This document shows positions 9,337 through 17,992 of a stretch of DNA of 64,000 bases, in pieces; within the stretch, counting starts at the first letter, position 1, and every line of letters starts with the position of its first letter. The stretch spans positions 2,193,909-2,257,908 of the forward strand of contig NZ_CANNDS010000001.1 in assembly GCF_947503415.1 (NCBI RefSeq), written 5' to 3'. Position numbers and translations under genes: made by a program. The DNA is from an uncultured Tateyamaria sp. Lineage in GTDB: Bacteria; Pseudomonadota; Alphaproteobacteria; Rhodobacterales; Rhodobacteraceae. The notes below the pieces were generated by a model, which saw nothing but the letters and a program-made list of their open reading frames with translations, searched no databases and had not been told where the DNA came from.

Positions 9337-9410
9337 TGCAACACAATTCGACAGGGCTGGTGCGGCCCGTAGGCGATGCAGAGGACACGGCGCTGTCTAA
9401 TTGTGTTGCA
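9337..9410. repeat. 18-bp inverted repeat around a 38-nt loop
   Basis: The left arm TGCAACACAATTCGACAG (9337-9354) is the reverse complement of the right arm (9393-9410) with a single mismatch at position 13. The outer 12 bp are perfect. The 38-nt spacer is GC-rich. Possible roles are a recombinase or regulator binding site, transposon ends of a very small element, or a long-stem RNA; the sequence alone does not decide. Confidence 0.75.
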
Positions 9411-9549
9411 GGTGCGTGGGGACGAAGTCCCCTAGCATTTCTTCAAAGAAGGGCGGAAAGCGGACCTTCGCTTCAGAAGCAAACCACTGTTGTCTACAGA
9501 CCAAAGCCGTCAACGAGTTCCGACCAGCAAAGCGTTCGTTGGATACATC

Positions 9550-9735
9550 CTAGGATTGATGATATGAGACAAAAAAGAAAATCAAAAAGCAGAGCCATGC
9601 GAACGGCCGGACGATCCGTTTAGTTTCAGCTTCCTGGAGGCCAAGATATATTCCGCTAGCTTTTCGATATTCCCGATTGAAATTCTCGGACCATCCGTCT
9701 GGGAGAACAACCTCAAACGTCTTCTTTACGATCAA
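9550..9735 (-). CDS. Small hypothetical protein with C-terminal membrane segment (doubtful)
   Basis: A 61-codon frame opening with TTG, encoding a polar N-terminal half and a hydrophobic segment (FAWLCFLIFFFVSY) near the C-terminus. It lies just downstream of another short minus-strand frame (9745-10047). Both may be pieces of one decayed gene. No family recognised. Confidence 0.25.
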   Translation of the reverse strand: MIVKKTFEVVLPDGWSENFNREYRKASGIYLGLQEAETKRIVRPFAWLCFLIFFFVSYHQS

Positions 9736-9744
9736 CGGATTCTT

Positions 9745-10047
9745 TCATGTGCCGCAGTGATCTGTATCAATCATGGACACCATTTGGTCCGACTCTGCGG
9801 GAAGCTCCATTAGCTTCCTTGCCTGGGAGTCCACCAAGTCTATCGAAAGCTTGTGAAGTCCATAAAAGTTTCCCGGTAATTTTGTGAACCTTATGGCCGC
9901 CTCGAACTGCAATACATGCGCAGGCCAATCGCGGATCAAAACTACAGATCGGCTAATTGTGCGAGTGCCGGCGGGTTCGCCCGGTTCTTCCCAGCTCTCG
10001 GTGAGTCGTTTCAGTAAGCCGCCATCGGGAACAACCCTCCGATATTG
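9745..10047 (-). pseudogene. Possible remnant of a hypothetical gene
   Basis: An open stretch of about 100 codons between stops that reads like protein (for example LIRDWPAHVLQFEAAIRF and KLPGNFYGLHKLSIDLV) but has no ATG; only a TTG at 9939 could start a 64-residue product. The frame just upstream is closed by TAG at 10048-10050. I interpret it as the tail of a degraded gene. Downstream, at 10059-10084, a TTCAGGG/CCCTGAA hairpin may terminate the neighbouring two-component operon. Confidence 0.35.
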
Positions 10048-10219
10048 CTAATCAACGGTTCAGGGGCCTACGAACGGCCCTGAACTCAGCCCCCGGAAAA
10101 TCTCCGGTCGGGTGGTCCGACCACAGGAAGCAGGTCAGTGTCAGCTGCCTCTCTTCCAGTTTGCAGTATGAAGCGTCTGGCCAATCTAAGTGATCACTTA
10201 CTTAGCCGAAGTCGCCGAG

Positions 10220-10918
10220 CTAAACGAAACGGTATCCGATGCCGCGGACGGTCTTTATGATCTCCGGTTTTTTCGGGTTTTTCTCTATCTTGTTCCGCAA
10301 TCGTGAGATGCGCAGGTCTATCGAGCGGTCGAAAGGCTCCCAGCCTCGATTATGCGCGAGCTCAAGCAGTTGGTCACGACTGAGCACGCGCCCACGATTT
10401 GAGGTAAAGGTCTTTAACAGAGCGAACTCCATGGACGTGATTGGAATTTCTTCATTGTCTTCGCTGAACAGCCGCGCTGAATGCATATCAAGCGTACAAT
10501 GACCAAAGGGGACCAAGCCCTGGTTATCGTTGATGGCTGTGGTGTTGGCAGGTTCTGTACGACGCAGAACGCTTTTAACCCTCGCCTCCAGTTCCCTCAG
10601 ATCGACGGGCTTTCCGATATAGTCGTCAGCGCCAAGCTCAAGTCCGACGACTCGATCCACGATAGACGAAGCGGCAGTGAGCATTATGACCGGGATGCGA
10701 CTTTCAGCACGCAAATTGGTAAGGGCGGTGATACCGCTTTCGCGCGGCATGCGTACGTCAAGAATGATCAACTCGGGAGAGGTCCTGCCGAGCGCCGCGC
10801 GCAAGCCCTCCGCATCCGGAACACCTTCGACCCGATATCCCCGCTCCCCAAGATAGTCGATCACCATCTCGCGCAGGTCTTCTTCGTCATCACAAATGAG
10901 GATGTATGGCATTGACAT
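10220..10918 (-). CDS. OmpR-family DNA-binding response regulator
   Basis: A 232-residue protein. The receiver domain (about 1-120) has the acidic pair DDEED near residue 10, the phosphoacceptor Asp54 in LDVRMP, a Thr in MLTAAS and Lys in GKPVDLRE. A winged-helix output domain (about 135-230) ends in IKTVRGIGYRFV, typical of OmpR/PhoB. The ATG at 10918 is 9 bp after the kinase stop; an AGGAGG inside the kinase end lies 13 nt upstream. An alternative ATG is two codons later. It forms an operon with the PAS kinase; targets unknown. Confidence 0.92.
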   Translation of the reverse strand: MSMPYILICDDEEDLREMVIDYLGERGYRVEGVPDAEGLRAALGRTSPELIILDVRMPRESGITALTNLRAESRIPVIMLTAASSIVDRVVGLELGADDYIGKPVDLRELEARVKSVLRRTEPANTTAINDNQGLVPFGHCTLDMHSARLFSEDNEEIPITSMEFALLKTFTSNRGRVLSRDQLLELAHNRGWEPFDRSIDLRISRLRNKIEKNPKKPEIIKTVRGIGYRFV

Positions 10919-10926
10919 TCGCTTGC

Positions 10927-12777
10927 CTAAGCCTCCTGTCTGCAAGGCAATTTCACCTGAAAGGTCGCACCACCTTCCGGCGGTGATGCGACCGTCAGTT
11001 GTCCGCCATGTGACGACACGATGCGGTCGGCGAACGCCAAACCAATCCCGGTCCCCATGCCAACTTCTTTCGTTGTAAAAAAGGGTTCAAAAATTCGCCC
11101 CATAGCTTCGGGCGGAATTCCGGGGCCATTGTCTGAAACCTCAACAACAACACGGGATCCTTCCACATCCCAACAGGTTCGGATCATCAATTCTCCGCGT
11201 TTATTGTGTCGCTTCAGGGCTTGCTGGGCATTGACCATCAAATTCATAAAGACTTGGCCCAGTTGATCGGCGTCGACCTCTATCAGGGGGAGGTCTGGCT
11301 GCAAATCGAGGAAGATTTGTATGCCGTCTTTGGAAAAGCTGTGACTGACCAAATCGGTGGTTTCCGACAACAGATCATTCAGTTGGCAGGGTGCGACCAT
11401 GGTATGGCGTTGGCGTGCCATCGCTAGAAACGTATCTACGATCCGAATGCATCGGTCAGCTGCCGAAGAGATCCGTTTGATCCGCGTTAGCGTTTTCGGA
11501 TTCGCCGTGCTCTCCTGAAGCATCAACGCGCAACCGGAAATGATCGATAGAGGGTTGTTCAGTTCATGTGAAACACCTGCCAAGAGTTCCCCAAGCGCCG
11601 ACAGCTTTTCAGTCTGATGCGCATACTCTCTCTGGCGTTCCAGCTCTTTCTGCATGGCAAGCTGTTCGGTGATGTCACGCGTCGAAGACACGATGACCTG
11701 TTCGCCGCTGAACTCGGTCACCCGGGCTGATGTCAGGCCGTCCATTGTGGTGCCATCGCCACGGCGGAATTTTACTGGATAGTCGTTCAACTTGCCGGTG
11801 GGTAAAAGTGCTTCGAGATACCGCGTCCGGGCGTCGGGCTCGAGAAAGAAGGACGACGCTTTTGTAACGGGGCCAAACCGCTCGCGCGATGCGGGCGCGG
11901 AGTAGAGGATATGCCCATCCGAAACGCGGGTCACGAGGAATGTCGTGGGGCTTGCCTCAACGATCTTGCGAACCAGCGCATCAGCATCCCTTTCCCGTTC
12001 TTCGGCGCGCTCTCGTTCGGTGATATCAACCGCTGTCGCAAGGACACCGCCGAACTGCGTGACAAAGGTCGAAATCTGGACTGTGCGGTCAGCTGCCTTG
12101 GTGATCATGTATTGTTGCGGGCCAGCGTGCATCGACACGACAGCATCGGCAGCAGCAGTGGCCACGGTTTGACCATCACCCAAATCGAACAGCCCCACCT
12201 GTGCCATCTGCTTGTTGGCCTCGAGGATCGAACGCCCCTTTCCGACGGTCCAGGCCAGATCGCGCCAAGCCGCGTTGCACATTTGCACGCGTAGGGTCGC
12301 GTCCCACAGGATCATGCCCATGTCGACAGACCCGAACGCCGCCGACAGCAATTCAAGCGTACGGCGCTCGTTCACCACGCCCCGGTGCTGATCCCGGAAC
12401 GTGACAAGATACCCGCCATCTGCGGTTGGACTGGATGTTGCGCTCAGCATATGCCCGCTCGCAAGTTCGACATCTGCGTCCTGCACGAAAGACTTGACGG
12501 CGGTTTCATAATTCTTTGCAAGACTTTCAATGCTGACAGAAGGGGGGAAGACGATCTGGCCACCCCGGATCAGATGTTCAGCAACCTGAGTTATCGTCCT
12601 TCCTGTCAAGCCTTCCGGATCAGCGTCAGCAAGAATGTCCTCTGCGCGGGCATTTGCCAAAATGCAGGTGCCATCGGCATCGAACAGGATGGTCGCCTGG
12701 TTCAGCGCATCAAAGGCTGCGCGCAAAGGTTCGGGTTCGATACAATTGATCTGTTCTGAAAGGGACGCGTTCTGCAT
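10927..12777 (-). CDS. Cytoplasmic PAS-domain sensor histidine kinase
   Basis: A 616-residue kinase without clear membrane segments. Three PAS-like sensor units lie at about residues 15-130, 140-255 and 265-372, the second and third followed by the typical DITERERAE and DITEQLAMQ linkers. The HisKA H-box is GVSHELNNPL (His404), and the ATPase domain has N-box MNLMVNAQQA, DNGPGIPPEA and GTGIGLAFAD. The C-terminal arrangement resembles NtrB-type kinases. It likely phosphorylates the regulator encoded 9 bp downstream. The signal could be a cytoplasmic ligand or redox cofactor bound by a PAS domain; no cofactor motif is evident. Confidence 0.92.
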   Translation of the reverse strand: MQNASLSEQINCIEPEPLRAAFDALNQATILFDADGTCILANARAEDILADADPEGLTGRTITQVAEHLIRGGQIVFPPSVSIESLAKNYETAVKSFVQDADVELASGHMLSATSSPTADGGYLVTFRDQHRGVVNERRTLELLSAAFGSVDMGMILWDATLRVQMCNAAWRDLAWTVGKGRSILEANKQMAQVGLFDLGDGQTVATAAADAVVSMHAGPQQYMITKAADRTVQISTFVTQFGGVLATAVDITERERAEERERDADALVRKIVEASPTTFLVTRVSDGHILYSAPASRERFGPVTKASSFFLEPDARTRYLEALLPTGKLNDYPVKFRRGDGTTMDGLTSARVTEFSGEQVIVSSTRDITEQLAMQKELERQREYAHQTEKLSALGELLAGVSHELNNPLSIISGCALMLQESTANPKTLTRIKRISSAADRCIRIVDTFLAMARQRHTMVAPCQLNDLLSETTDLVSHSFSKDGIQIFLDLQPDLPLIEVDADQLGQVFMNLMVNAQQALKRHNKRGELMIRTCWDVEGSRVVVEVSDNGPGIPPEAMGRIFEPFFTTKEVGMGTGIGLAFADRIVSSHGGQLTVASPPEGGATFQVKLPCRQEA

Positions 12778-13140
12778 GCTCGCTTCTCTGTCGTGCGCTC
12801 CCAGACCAATGGGTCAGGATTTGATCCGGAATGTGTCAGGATTCGATTCAATTGTATCGTTTGTATCTGACGGTGGACGATAGCTGGCCACATTGTGCCC
12901 GCCGAACGCCCCTCAGCGCCCATGACAGCTTGGTTTGTCGTGCGCGTGGCACGGTCTTTGAAGCGGTGCGCAGGTGATACAAATTTCTACAAGCGCGAAA
13001 AGCATCAGACACAAAGACATGACAGTTAATGGTGCGCCGGATGCAGAGCGCAGCTCTTGTCCGGCATCGGCACTTTTTATGACAAACCATGACGCTCCGC
13101 TTTTCCGGAGCCTTTCATCAGTAATAGAAATGAGGACAAG
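12778..13140. promoter_or_regulatory. Divergent region between kinase operon and RTX gene
   Basis: 363 bp of non-coding sequence serving both directions. Near 12848 a TTGTATC/TTGTATC direct repeat is visible. GAGG lies 5 nt before the RTX ATG. The divergent arrangement makes it possible that the two-component system controls the RTX gene. No structured RNA recognised. Confidence 0.45.
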
Positions 13141-15258
13141 ATGGGTACGAGTATCGGCAATCTGGCCGCTGTCGCGCATAGCGCCAAAACGACAGATCAA
13201 ACAATTGATTGGACTGCACTCAGCCTGGGATGGCTGGAACCCGAAATCATCATAGATGCACCCGGTATCCAAGACCCGCTCGATTTCGAGCGCGCCATCG
13301 AAGTTGCAAATGAAAGTGTCCTGATCCCGGTTCCTGACGTGGCACCGACGGAATTTGATCTCGACCAACGGTCGGAGGTGATAACAAGCGGGTTGGGGCC
13401 GGTCGCCACAAGTGGATTAGAGAACCGCGCAGAGCCGGCGTTGCACGCCACGCGGTCATTTGAAAGCCATTGGGTGTCGACTTTAGGCGGCGCCACTTCA
13501 CAAACGCCGCATGGCGCCTTGCTGGATACGGCAGCCGCCGTTCATGCGCAAAGTGGCGGTATCTTCGGGTTGGATGACGATACATATGTATCTGGGACGG
13601 AATGGGACGATGTCTTTTACGAGATAAATCACTATGCCTCGGACAATATGCCAAATGGATGGGCGTTTGGGCCTTCGCATTTCTGGGGCGAGGGTGGGGA
13701 CGATATCTTTTACACCGTGGATGGTCTCGGATACCGAGGTATCGACACCGACATCCTAGTGGATGTCTTCAACGGTGGGACAGGTACAGATACCGTCAGC
13801 TATATCAGGGCAAGCGTTGGTGCGGCCATCAATCTTGAAGCGGGGATTGGCTACCGTTTTGGCCAGAACTGGAATCATCCGAGAATAATTCGGGCGGAGC
13901 GGGACGATCTGATTTCCATCGAAAATGCGACGGGCTCACACCATGCGGACCGCATTCGTGGCAACTGGGAAGACAACGTCTTGCACGGGCTGGGCGGCAA
14001 TGATGTCATGTGGGGCGGCCTTGGCGATGACACCATGCGTGGTGGTGCTGGCGATGATGCGATGCGCGGCGAAGATCACGATGACCTGATGTATGGCGAT
14101 GAGGGCAAGGATCGTCTTTGGGGCGGTGCCGGAGATGATGAAATCCACGGCGGCGCGGATGATGATTCCGCCAGTGGCGGCGTCGGCGATGACCAGATCT
14201 ATGGCGACGGCGGCGACGACAAGCTACACGGCAACGAGGGTGCAGATACGATCTACGGCGGCGAAGGTGATGATACCATCGACGGGGGCAGCGGAGACGA
14301 TGAGCTCCATGGTGGCGGCGGAGATAACTCCATCCGCGGTGGATGGGGCGAAGATCGCATCACCCTAGGTGACGGCGGCGAGGCCTGGGGGGACCAAGGG
14401 GACGACGTGATCCACGGCAGCAACGCCCGCGACCTCATTCATGGCGGTGCACACGACGATACCCTCTTTGGATGGGGCGGCAATGACGAGATGTCAGGCG
14501 GGTCGGGGGACGACACAATATATGGCGGCGACGGCTTTGACACTGCCAGCTACCAAGACGCTGGAGGTTCAGTTACCGTGCTTTTGTCCTGGGACCGTGG
14601 TTTTGCTGTCGGTGCTGCAGGGAACGATCAGCTCTTCAGTATTGAATCGATTGTCGGAAGTGACTTCGGGGACGTGATCAGTGGCGACCACGCGTTCAAC
14701 ACGCTTCTGGGCGGTGGGGGTGATGACATCGTGGCAGGCAATGGCGGCGTGGACATCATCTATGGCGAAGGCGGCGACGATGACCTGCGCGGCGGGTCTG
14801 GTGACGATATCGTGCTGGGTGGTGAGGGCAATGACCGGATCCGTGGAGGCGACGGGCTCGATGAACTGACAGGCGGCACCGGGGCTGACAGCTTCGTTTT
14901 CGCCGGCGGTGATTCCGGCGCAGATACGATAACCGACTTCGAGCTGGGCACCGACCGGATTGTCTTTGACGACTTCCTCGCGAACGCACCAGGTGTCGGC
15001 GAAGACTATGTTGGCGAAGTCTACGCCTTCTTCGCTGATCAGCCCGGTGACAGCGCGCTCATGGCGCGCGCCAATGAAGGGTGGGTGCATATTGCCACCT
15101 TTGAAGGCATTGGCTTGACAGTTCTGTCAGAAGCAATCGCCGACAGCAGTCTGTTTCACGGGCATAGTGAAGGCCTGGGCGGAGGACCCGGTGGCTGGGC
15201 ACCGGTCGGCGGCGATCATCTGCCCATCTCACTCGGTGAAGAGTTGATGTTTGGCTGA
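13141..15258 (+). CDS. RTX calcium-binding repeat protein, type I secreted
   Basis: A 705-residue acidic protein without an N-terminal signal peptide. The first 150 residues are unique. Residues about 270-470 and 515-590 consist of glycine-aspartate nonapeptides of the GGxGxDxxx kind (GGAGDD, GGEGDD and similar). A serralysin-like C-terminal block with GGTGADSFVFAGGDSG and ITDFELGTDRIVFDDF lies at about 580-615. RTX repeats fold into calcium-loaded beta-rolls outside the cell after export by a type I secretion machine. No enzymatic domain is visible, so an adhesin, S-layer-like or matrix role is possible. No type I exporter genes occur in the window. The gene is divergent from the PAS kinase. 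Confidence 0.88.
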   Translation: MGTSIGNLAAVAHSAKTTDQTIDWTALSLGWLEPEIIIDAPGIQDPLDFERAIEVANESVLIPVPDVAPTEFDLDQRSEVITSGLGPVATSGLENRAEPALHATRSFESHWVSTLGGATSQTPHGALLDTAAAVHAQSGGIFGLDDDTYVSGTEWDDVFYEINHYASDNMPNGWAFGPSHFWGEGGDDIFYTVDGLGYRGIDTDILVDVFNGGTGTDTVSYIRASVGAAINLEAGIGYRFGQNWNHPRIIRAERDDLISIENATGSHHADRIRGNWEDNVLHGLGGNDVMWGGLGDDTMRGGAGDDAMRGEDHDDLMYGDEGKDRLWGGAGDDEIHGGADDDSASGGVGDDQIYGDGGDDKLHGNEGADTIYGGEGDDTIDGGSGDDELHGGGGDNSIRGGWGEDRITLGDGGEAWGDQGDDVIHGSNARDLIHGGAHDDTLFGWGGNDEMSGGSGDDTIYGGDGFDTASYQDAGGSVTVLLSWDRGFAVGAAGNDQLFSIESIVGSDFGDVISGDHAFNTLLGGGGDDIVAGNGGVDIIYGEGGDDDLRGGSGDDIVLGGEGNDRIRGGDGLDELTGGTGADSFVFAGGDSGADTITDFELGTDRIVFDDFLANAPGVGEDYVGEVYAFFADQPGDSALMARANEGWVHIATFEGIGLTVLSEAIADSSLFHGHSEGLGGGPGGWAPVGGDHLPISLGEELMFG

Positions 15259-15897
15259 CCAGTACAATCGTTACTCGGATCGGGCGCCGCGACGCAGCAG
15301 CCCGTTCCGGTACGGATCTCTTCAAATCTAAATGAACCTGTCCTGGCTTTGTACCGCGTATCTTACCACACTGGTGCCGAGCGCCTTGGACCAATGGATC
15401 TACCGCAAAAGGCTTGGGCAGGAATTGTAATCATGTTTGCAATTCCTTGCTCCAGACTTGGCTTCAATACAACCTTCTGCTTCAGTGAGGGCCCATGCGC
15501 GTCCCAGCTCTTTTCTTCAAACGGACATACAGACATGTTTGAGAGTCATGACATCATCGATCCCATGTCGTGATCCCTCACGGGCAAGGCCGCTTTGCTT
15601 GCCTCCGCCAACAGGGACCTCAGCCGTTGAAATCATATCGCTTTGGACCGCTCTGTTGGAGGTATGGTACGCGGTCCGGCTAACATGCTGCGACCGATCC
15701 TGGGGCTGCTGGGAGCCCAACCGGCATGCTGCTGCATCTTGTTCGAAGGTCCGCTTCTAAGTGGCTGCGTGTTGACCAAACAAAGAAATCTCTCTAGGTG
15801 CACACCCAATCAAGGAGTGCTCTGCCAGTGATCAAATAATTTCCAACTTATGCAGAAGCCCAACGGCTTTTAGGGAATTATTGAACAGGAGCATCTC
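15259..15897. other. Intergenic stretch, no gene recognised
   Basis: 639 bp without a convincing frame in either direction; short frames have no good start or composition. It contains GAAGGTCCGCTT near 15746, one copy of the dispersed intergenic motif also near 9470 (reverse) and 44634. AGGAG lies 7 nt before the ATG at 15898. Confidence 0.5.
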
Positions 15898-16425
15898 ATG
15901 CATCCCATTATTTACGACGTCGCCGTCTCGGTAGACGGTTTTATCTCTGGTGCTTCCGGGGACATATCGAAATTCGCACATGAAGGGCCTGTCGTAGACG
16001 ACTACGCAAAGCGCCTTCAAGCCTACAAAGTGGCAATCATGGGCCGAAAGACCTATGAGTTCGGATATCGTTTTGGCCTTGAACCGGGCCAAAACCCTTA
16101 TCCACACATGAAAACAGTTGTCTTCTCCGACGCTTTGGAGGTTCCGCAAGGCTCTGAAGTCTCAGTTTGCAGCCGACCCACACCTGACGAGATCAGGGCT
16201 TTGGCGCGCAACGCGGATGGCCCAGTGTATCTTTGCGGAGGTGGCGATTTCGCAGGGTGGATGCTGGAACGAGAATTGATCAACCGTATCATCCTCAAGC
16301 GTGCGCCATGCGTCCTCGGGATCGGCACGACCTTATTTCGCGCGTGTGCTCGCCCCATCAGCATGTCTCGAGTCAGAACAGAGACCTATGCGAATGGCTA
16401 TCTTCTTGAAGAGTTCGAAGCCTAG
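15898..16425 (+). CDS. Dihydrofolate reductase / RibD C-terminal-like protein
   Basis: A 175-residue protein of the RibD C-terminal (DHFR-fold) superfamily, recognised by YDVAVSVDGFISG at the start, KVAIMGRKTYEFG in the first third, and PVYLCGGGDFAGWMLE. Such proteins bind NADPH; the natural substrate of stand-alone members is usually unknown. The C-terminal half ends in VRTETYANGYLLEEFE, also typical. It is a single-gene unit with a good ribosome site and a downstream hairpin. Confidence 0.85.
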   Translation: MHPIIYDVAVSVDGFISGASGDISKFAHEGPVVDDYAKRLQAYKVAIMGRKTYEFGYRFGLEPGQNPYPHMKTVVFSDALEVPQGSEVSVCSRPTPDEIRALARNADGPVYLCGGGDFAGWMLERELINRIILKRAPCVLGIGTTLFRACARPISMSRVRTETYANGYLLEEFEA

Positions 16426-16437
16426 TCAATCTCAAAA

Positions 16438-16472
16438 AGCGGGCAATCCGTCACGAAGTACGATTGTCCGCT
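16438..16472 (+). terminator. Terminator hairpin after the DHFR-like gene
   Basis: AGCGGGCAATC (16438-16448) pairs with GATTGTCCGCT (16462-16472) over 11 bp with one G-U pair and a 13-nt loop, 13 bp after the stop codon. Confidence 0.6.
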
Positions 16473-16782
16473 AAGCCCCGCCATGCTCAAACCGCTTTCG
16501 CAGTACCACGCTTGCCGCTCAGCCTCACAATTAAACTCTGCATGTCTATCGCAGTGCCTAAGACCTCATCGGGTATGTGATATCCTTTCGATCAATTACA
16601 GCCGTAGCCCGTCGTCGCGTCAGACGACGAACACCAGTCAGGCTTCGCGCTCCAAGGACTGCTCGATTAAACGTCTGAGTAGCGAGGCAGTTATCCGTGC
16701 CTACGCGATGGAAAGAGTGTTCCGTGTTCACAGCTTGGATGGGTGGGATTGTCTATTCTTCCGGGTTTCGGCCCGTTTAGTA
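16473..16782. other. Intergenic, no gene recognised
   Basis: About 310 bp between the DHFR-like gene and the end of the LacI-type gene. Only short, poorly supported frames are present. Confidence 0.5.
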
Positions 16783-17817
16783 TTAAGTGTTGCCGGACAG
16801 TGTCATGACCGAATTGCCGGTAATCAGTCTGGGCTTCAGTTCTGACAGCCTTGGCCCTTTGTCTTCCTCCGGTCGTTCGCCCCGATCGACTATCCATTTG
16901 GTCGCGAGTTCTGCCATTTTGGATAACGGCTGCTCTGCATACGTGATCTGCGGAGACATGAATTTCGGCCAGGGTGCAGCGTCGACGGAAACAATGGAGA
17001 TGTCGTCCGGGCAACTCAGCCCAGCATCCCACACGGCTTCAATCACACCTGCACATATGAGGTTGTTGGCCGCGATGATCGCGCTCGGCCGTATTTGCCG
17101 CGACAGTAGACTTCGCGTCATTGCCAAAGCCCGCTTGCCGGCAAAGTCTGCATGGACCACGTTTTCGTCTGGAACCGAAAGGCCGGCATCGGACATCGCC
17201 CGCTCATATCCTTCCAGTCGGCGCGCGGCGGTGTATATATCTCTTTCACCAGACACATACGCGATACGCTCGTGCCCCTGCTCGATCAGATGCTCGCACA
17301 GAATCCTAGTTGCCGTAGCGTTGTCGAGGCCAACATGGTCACATCCGAGGCCGGGTAGTTTCAAGTCCAACGTCACAATCTCAATACTCAGAGCTTTCAA
17401 CTGCTCCAAATGCTCTTTGCTATGCCCCGCGCTGGTCAGAATGACACCTTTGACGTTCAGTCGCTCAAATTGTCGGAGGATCGTAAGCTCCTTTGTTGCG
17501 TCTCCGTTACTTGTCGCCGTCAGGAGGAGATTATCGGTTTCAGCGGCGGTCTGCTGCGCTTGGGTCAGGACCTCTGAATTCAGCGGGTTGTGCATGTCAA
17601 CGATCAGCAAGCCAATCATCGCACTGCTTTGCGACTTGAGGCTTCGGGCAATGGGGTTGGGGCTAAAACCGAGTTCAGTCGCTGCCTGACGGATCCGCGT
17701 TACGGTCTTAGGTGCCACCCGTTGAGGTGCAGAAAATGCAAGCGAAGCAGTGGATTTGGCGACGTTGGCGGCGCGTGCAACGTCAGCCAAGGTCGTGCGT
17801 CTGATCTTTTCGGTCAA
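16783..17817 (-). CDS. LacI-family transcriptional repressor
   Basis: A 344-residue regulator. The N-terminal helix-turn-helix reads TTLADVARAANVAKSTASLA (about residues 8-27), followed by the hinge NPIARSLKSQSS and a periplasmic-binding-protein-like sensor domain (GLLIVDMHNPLNSEV onward). The start is a TTG at 17817 with GAGG 7 nt upstream. It is divergent from a carbohydrate ABC operon with a perfect 24-bp palindrome between them, so it very probably senses the imported sugar or a derivative and represses the operon. Confidence 0.92.
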   Translation of the reverse strand: MTEKIRRTTLADVARAANVAKSTASLAFSAPQRVAPKTVTRIRQAATELGFSPNPIARSLKSQSSAMIGLLIVDMHNPLNSEVLTQAQQTAAETDNLLLTATSNGDATKELTILRQFERLNVKGVILTSAGHSKEHLEQLKALSIEIVTLDLKLPGLGCDHVGLDNATATRILCEHLIEQGHERIAYVSGERDIYTAARRLEGYERAMSDAGLSVPDENVVHADFAGKRALAMTRSLLSRQIRPSAIIAANNLICAGVIEAVWDAGLSCPDDISIVSVDAAPWPKFMSPQITYAEQPLSKMAELATKWIVDRGERPEEDKGPRLSELKPRLITGNSVMTLSGNT

Positions 17818-17904
17818 TGGAACCTCGCCGTGAGTTTCATCAAGTCAGCTAGCACGGCAGGTTGCAAATACGTTTTGATTTGAAGCCCGAATCGCGTACC
17901 GTCA

Positions 17905-17928
17905 ATCTATCGAACCGGTTCGATAGAT
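17905..17928. promoter_or_regulatory. LacI-type operator (perfect 24-bp palindrome)
   Basis: The half-site ATCTATCGAACC is followed directly by its exact reverse complement, giving a perfect palindrome with a central CCGG. The core TCGAACCGGTTCGA has the CG-centred symmetry usual for LacI-family operators. It lies 88 bp upstream of the first gap of the downstream ATG (65 bp before 17993) and 87 bp from the regulator start, so one site could control both directions. Confidence 0.85.
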
Positions 17929-17992
17929 CGTTTGCAACAAAATTAATCTGCACAAGATGTTTGTCGGGCCGATGGATCGGGAGGAAAAATAA

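Larger units (their letters stand above)
9147..9549. other. Gene-poor stretch after tRNA-Arg with two inverted repeats
   Basis: No convincing gene. A T-rich run follows the tRNA directly. It contains two copies of an imperfect direct repeat (CGACGCATAGTC near 9164 and CGACGCATGGTC near 9206), an imperfect hairpin at 9267-9307, and a long inverted repeat at 9337-9410. A GGGGAC-GAA-GTCCCC mini-hairpin lies near 9418-9432, and a copy of the dispersed GCGAAGGTCCGC motif (reverse strand) near 9470. A 95-codon frame at 9336-9623 has atypical composition and is rejected. Confidence 0.5.

Noticed and set aside
9336..9623. 95-codon plus-strand frame after the tRNA
   Set aside because: It runs through the long inverted repeat, has atypical residue composition and no family resemblance.
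13960..14545. Short regularly spaced repeats that could suggest a CRISPR array
   Set aside because: The repeats are 27-nt units encoding Gly-Asp nonapeptides in frame, with no constant repeat/unique spacer pattern.
13141..15258. Type I secretion operon near the RTX genes
   Set aside because: No ABC exporter with the expected fusion protein or membrane-fusion gene was found in the window; the ABC genes present are importers.
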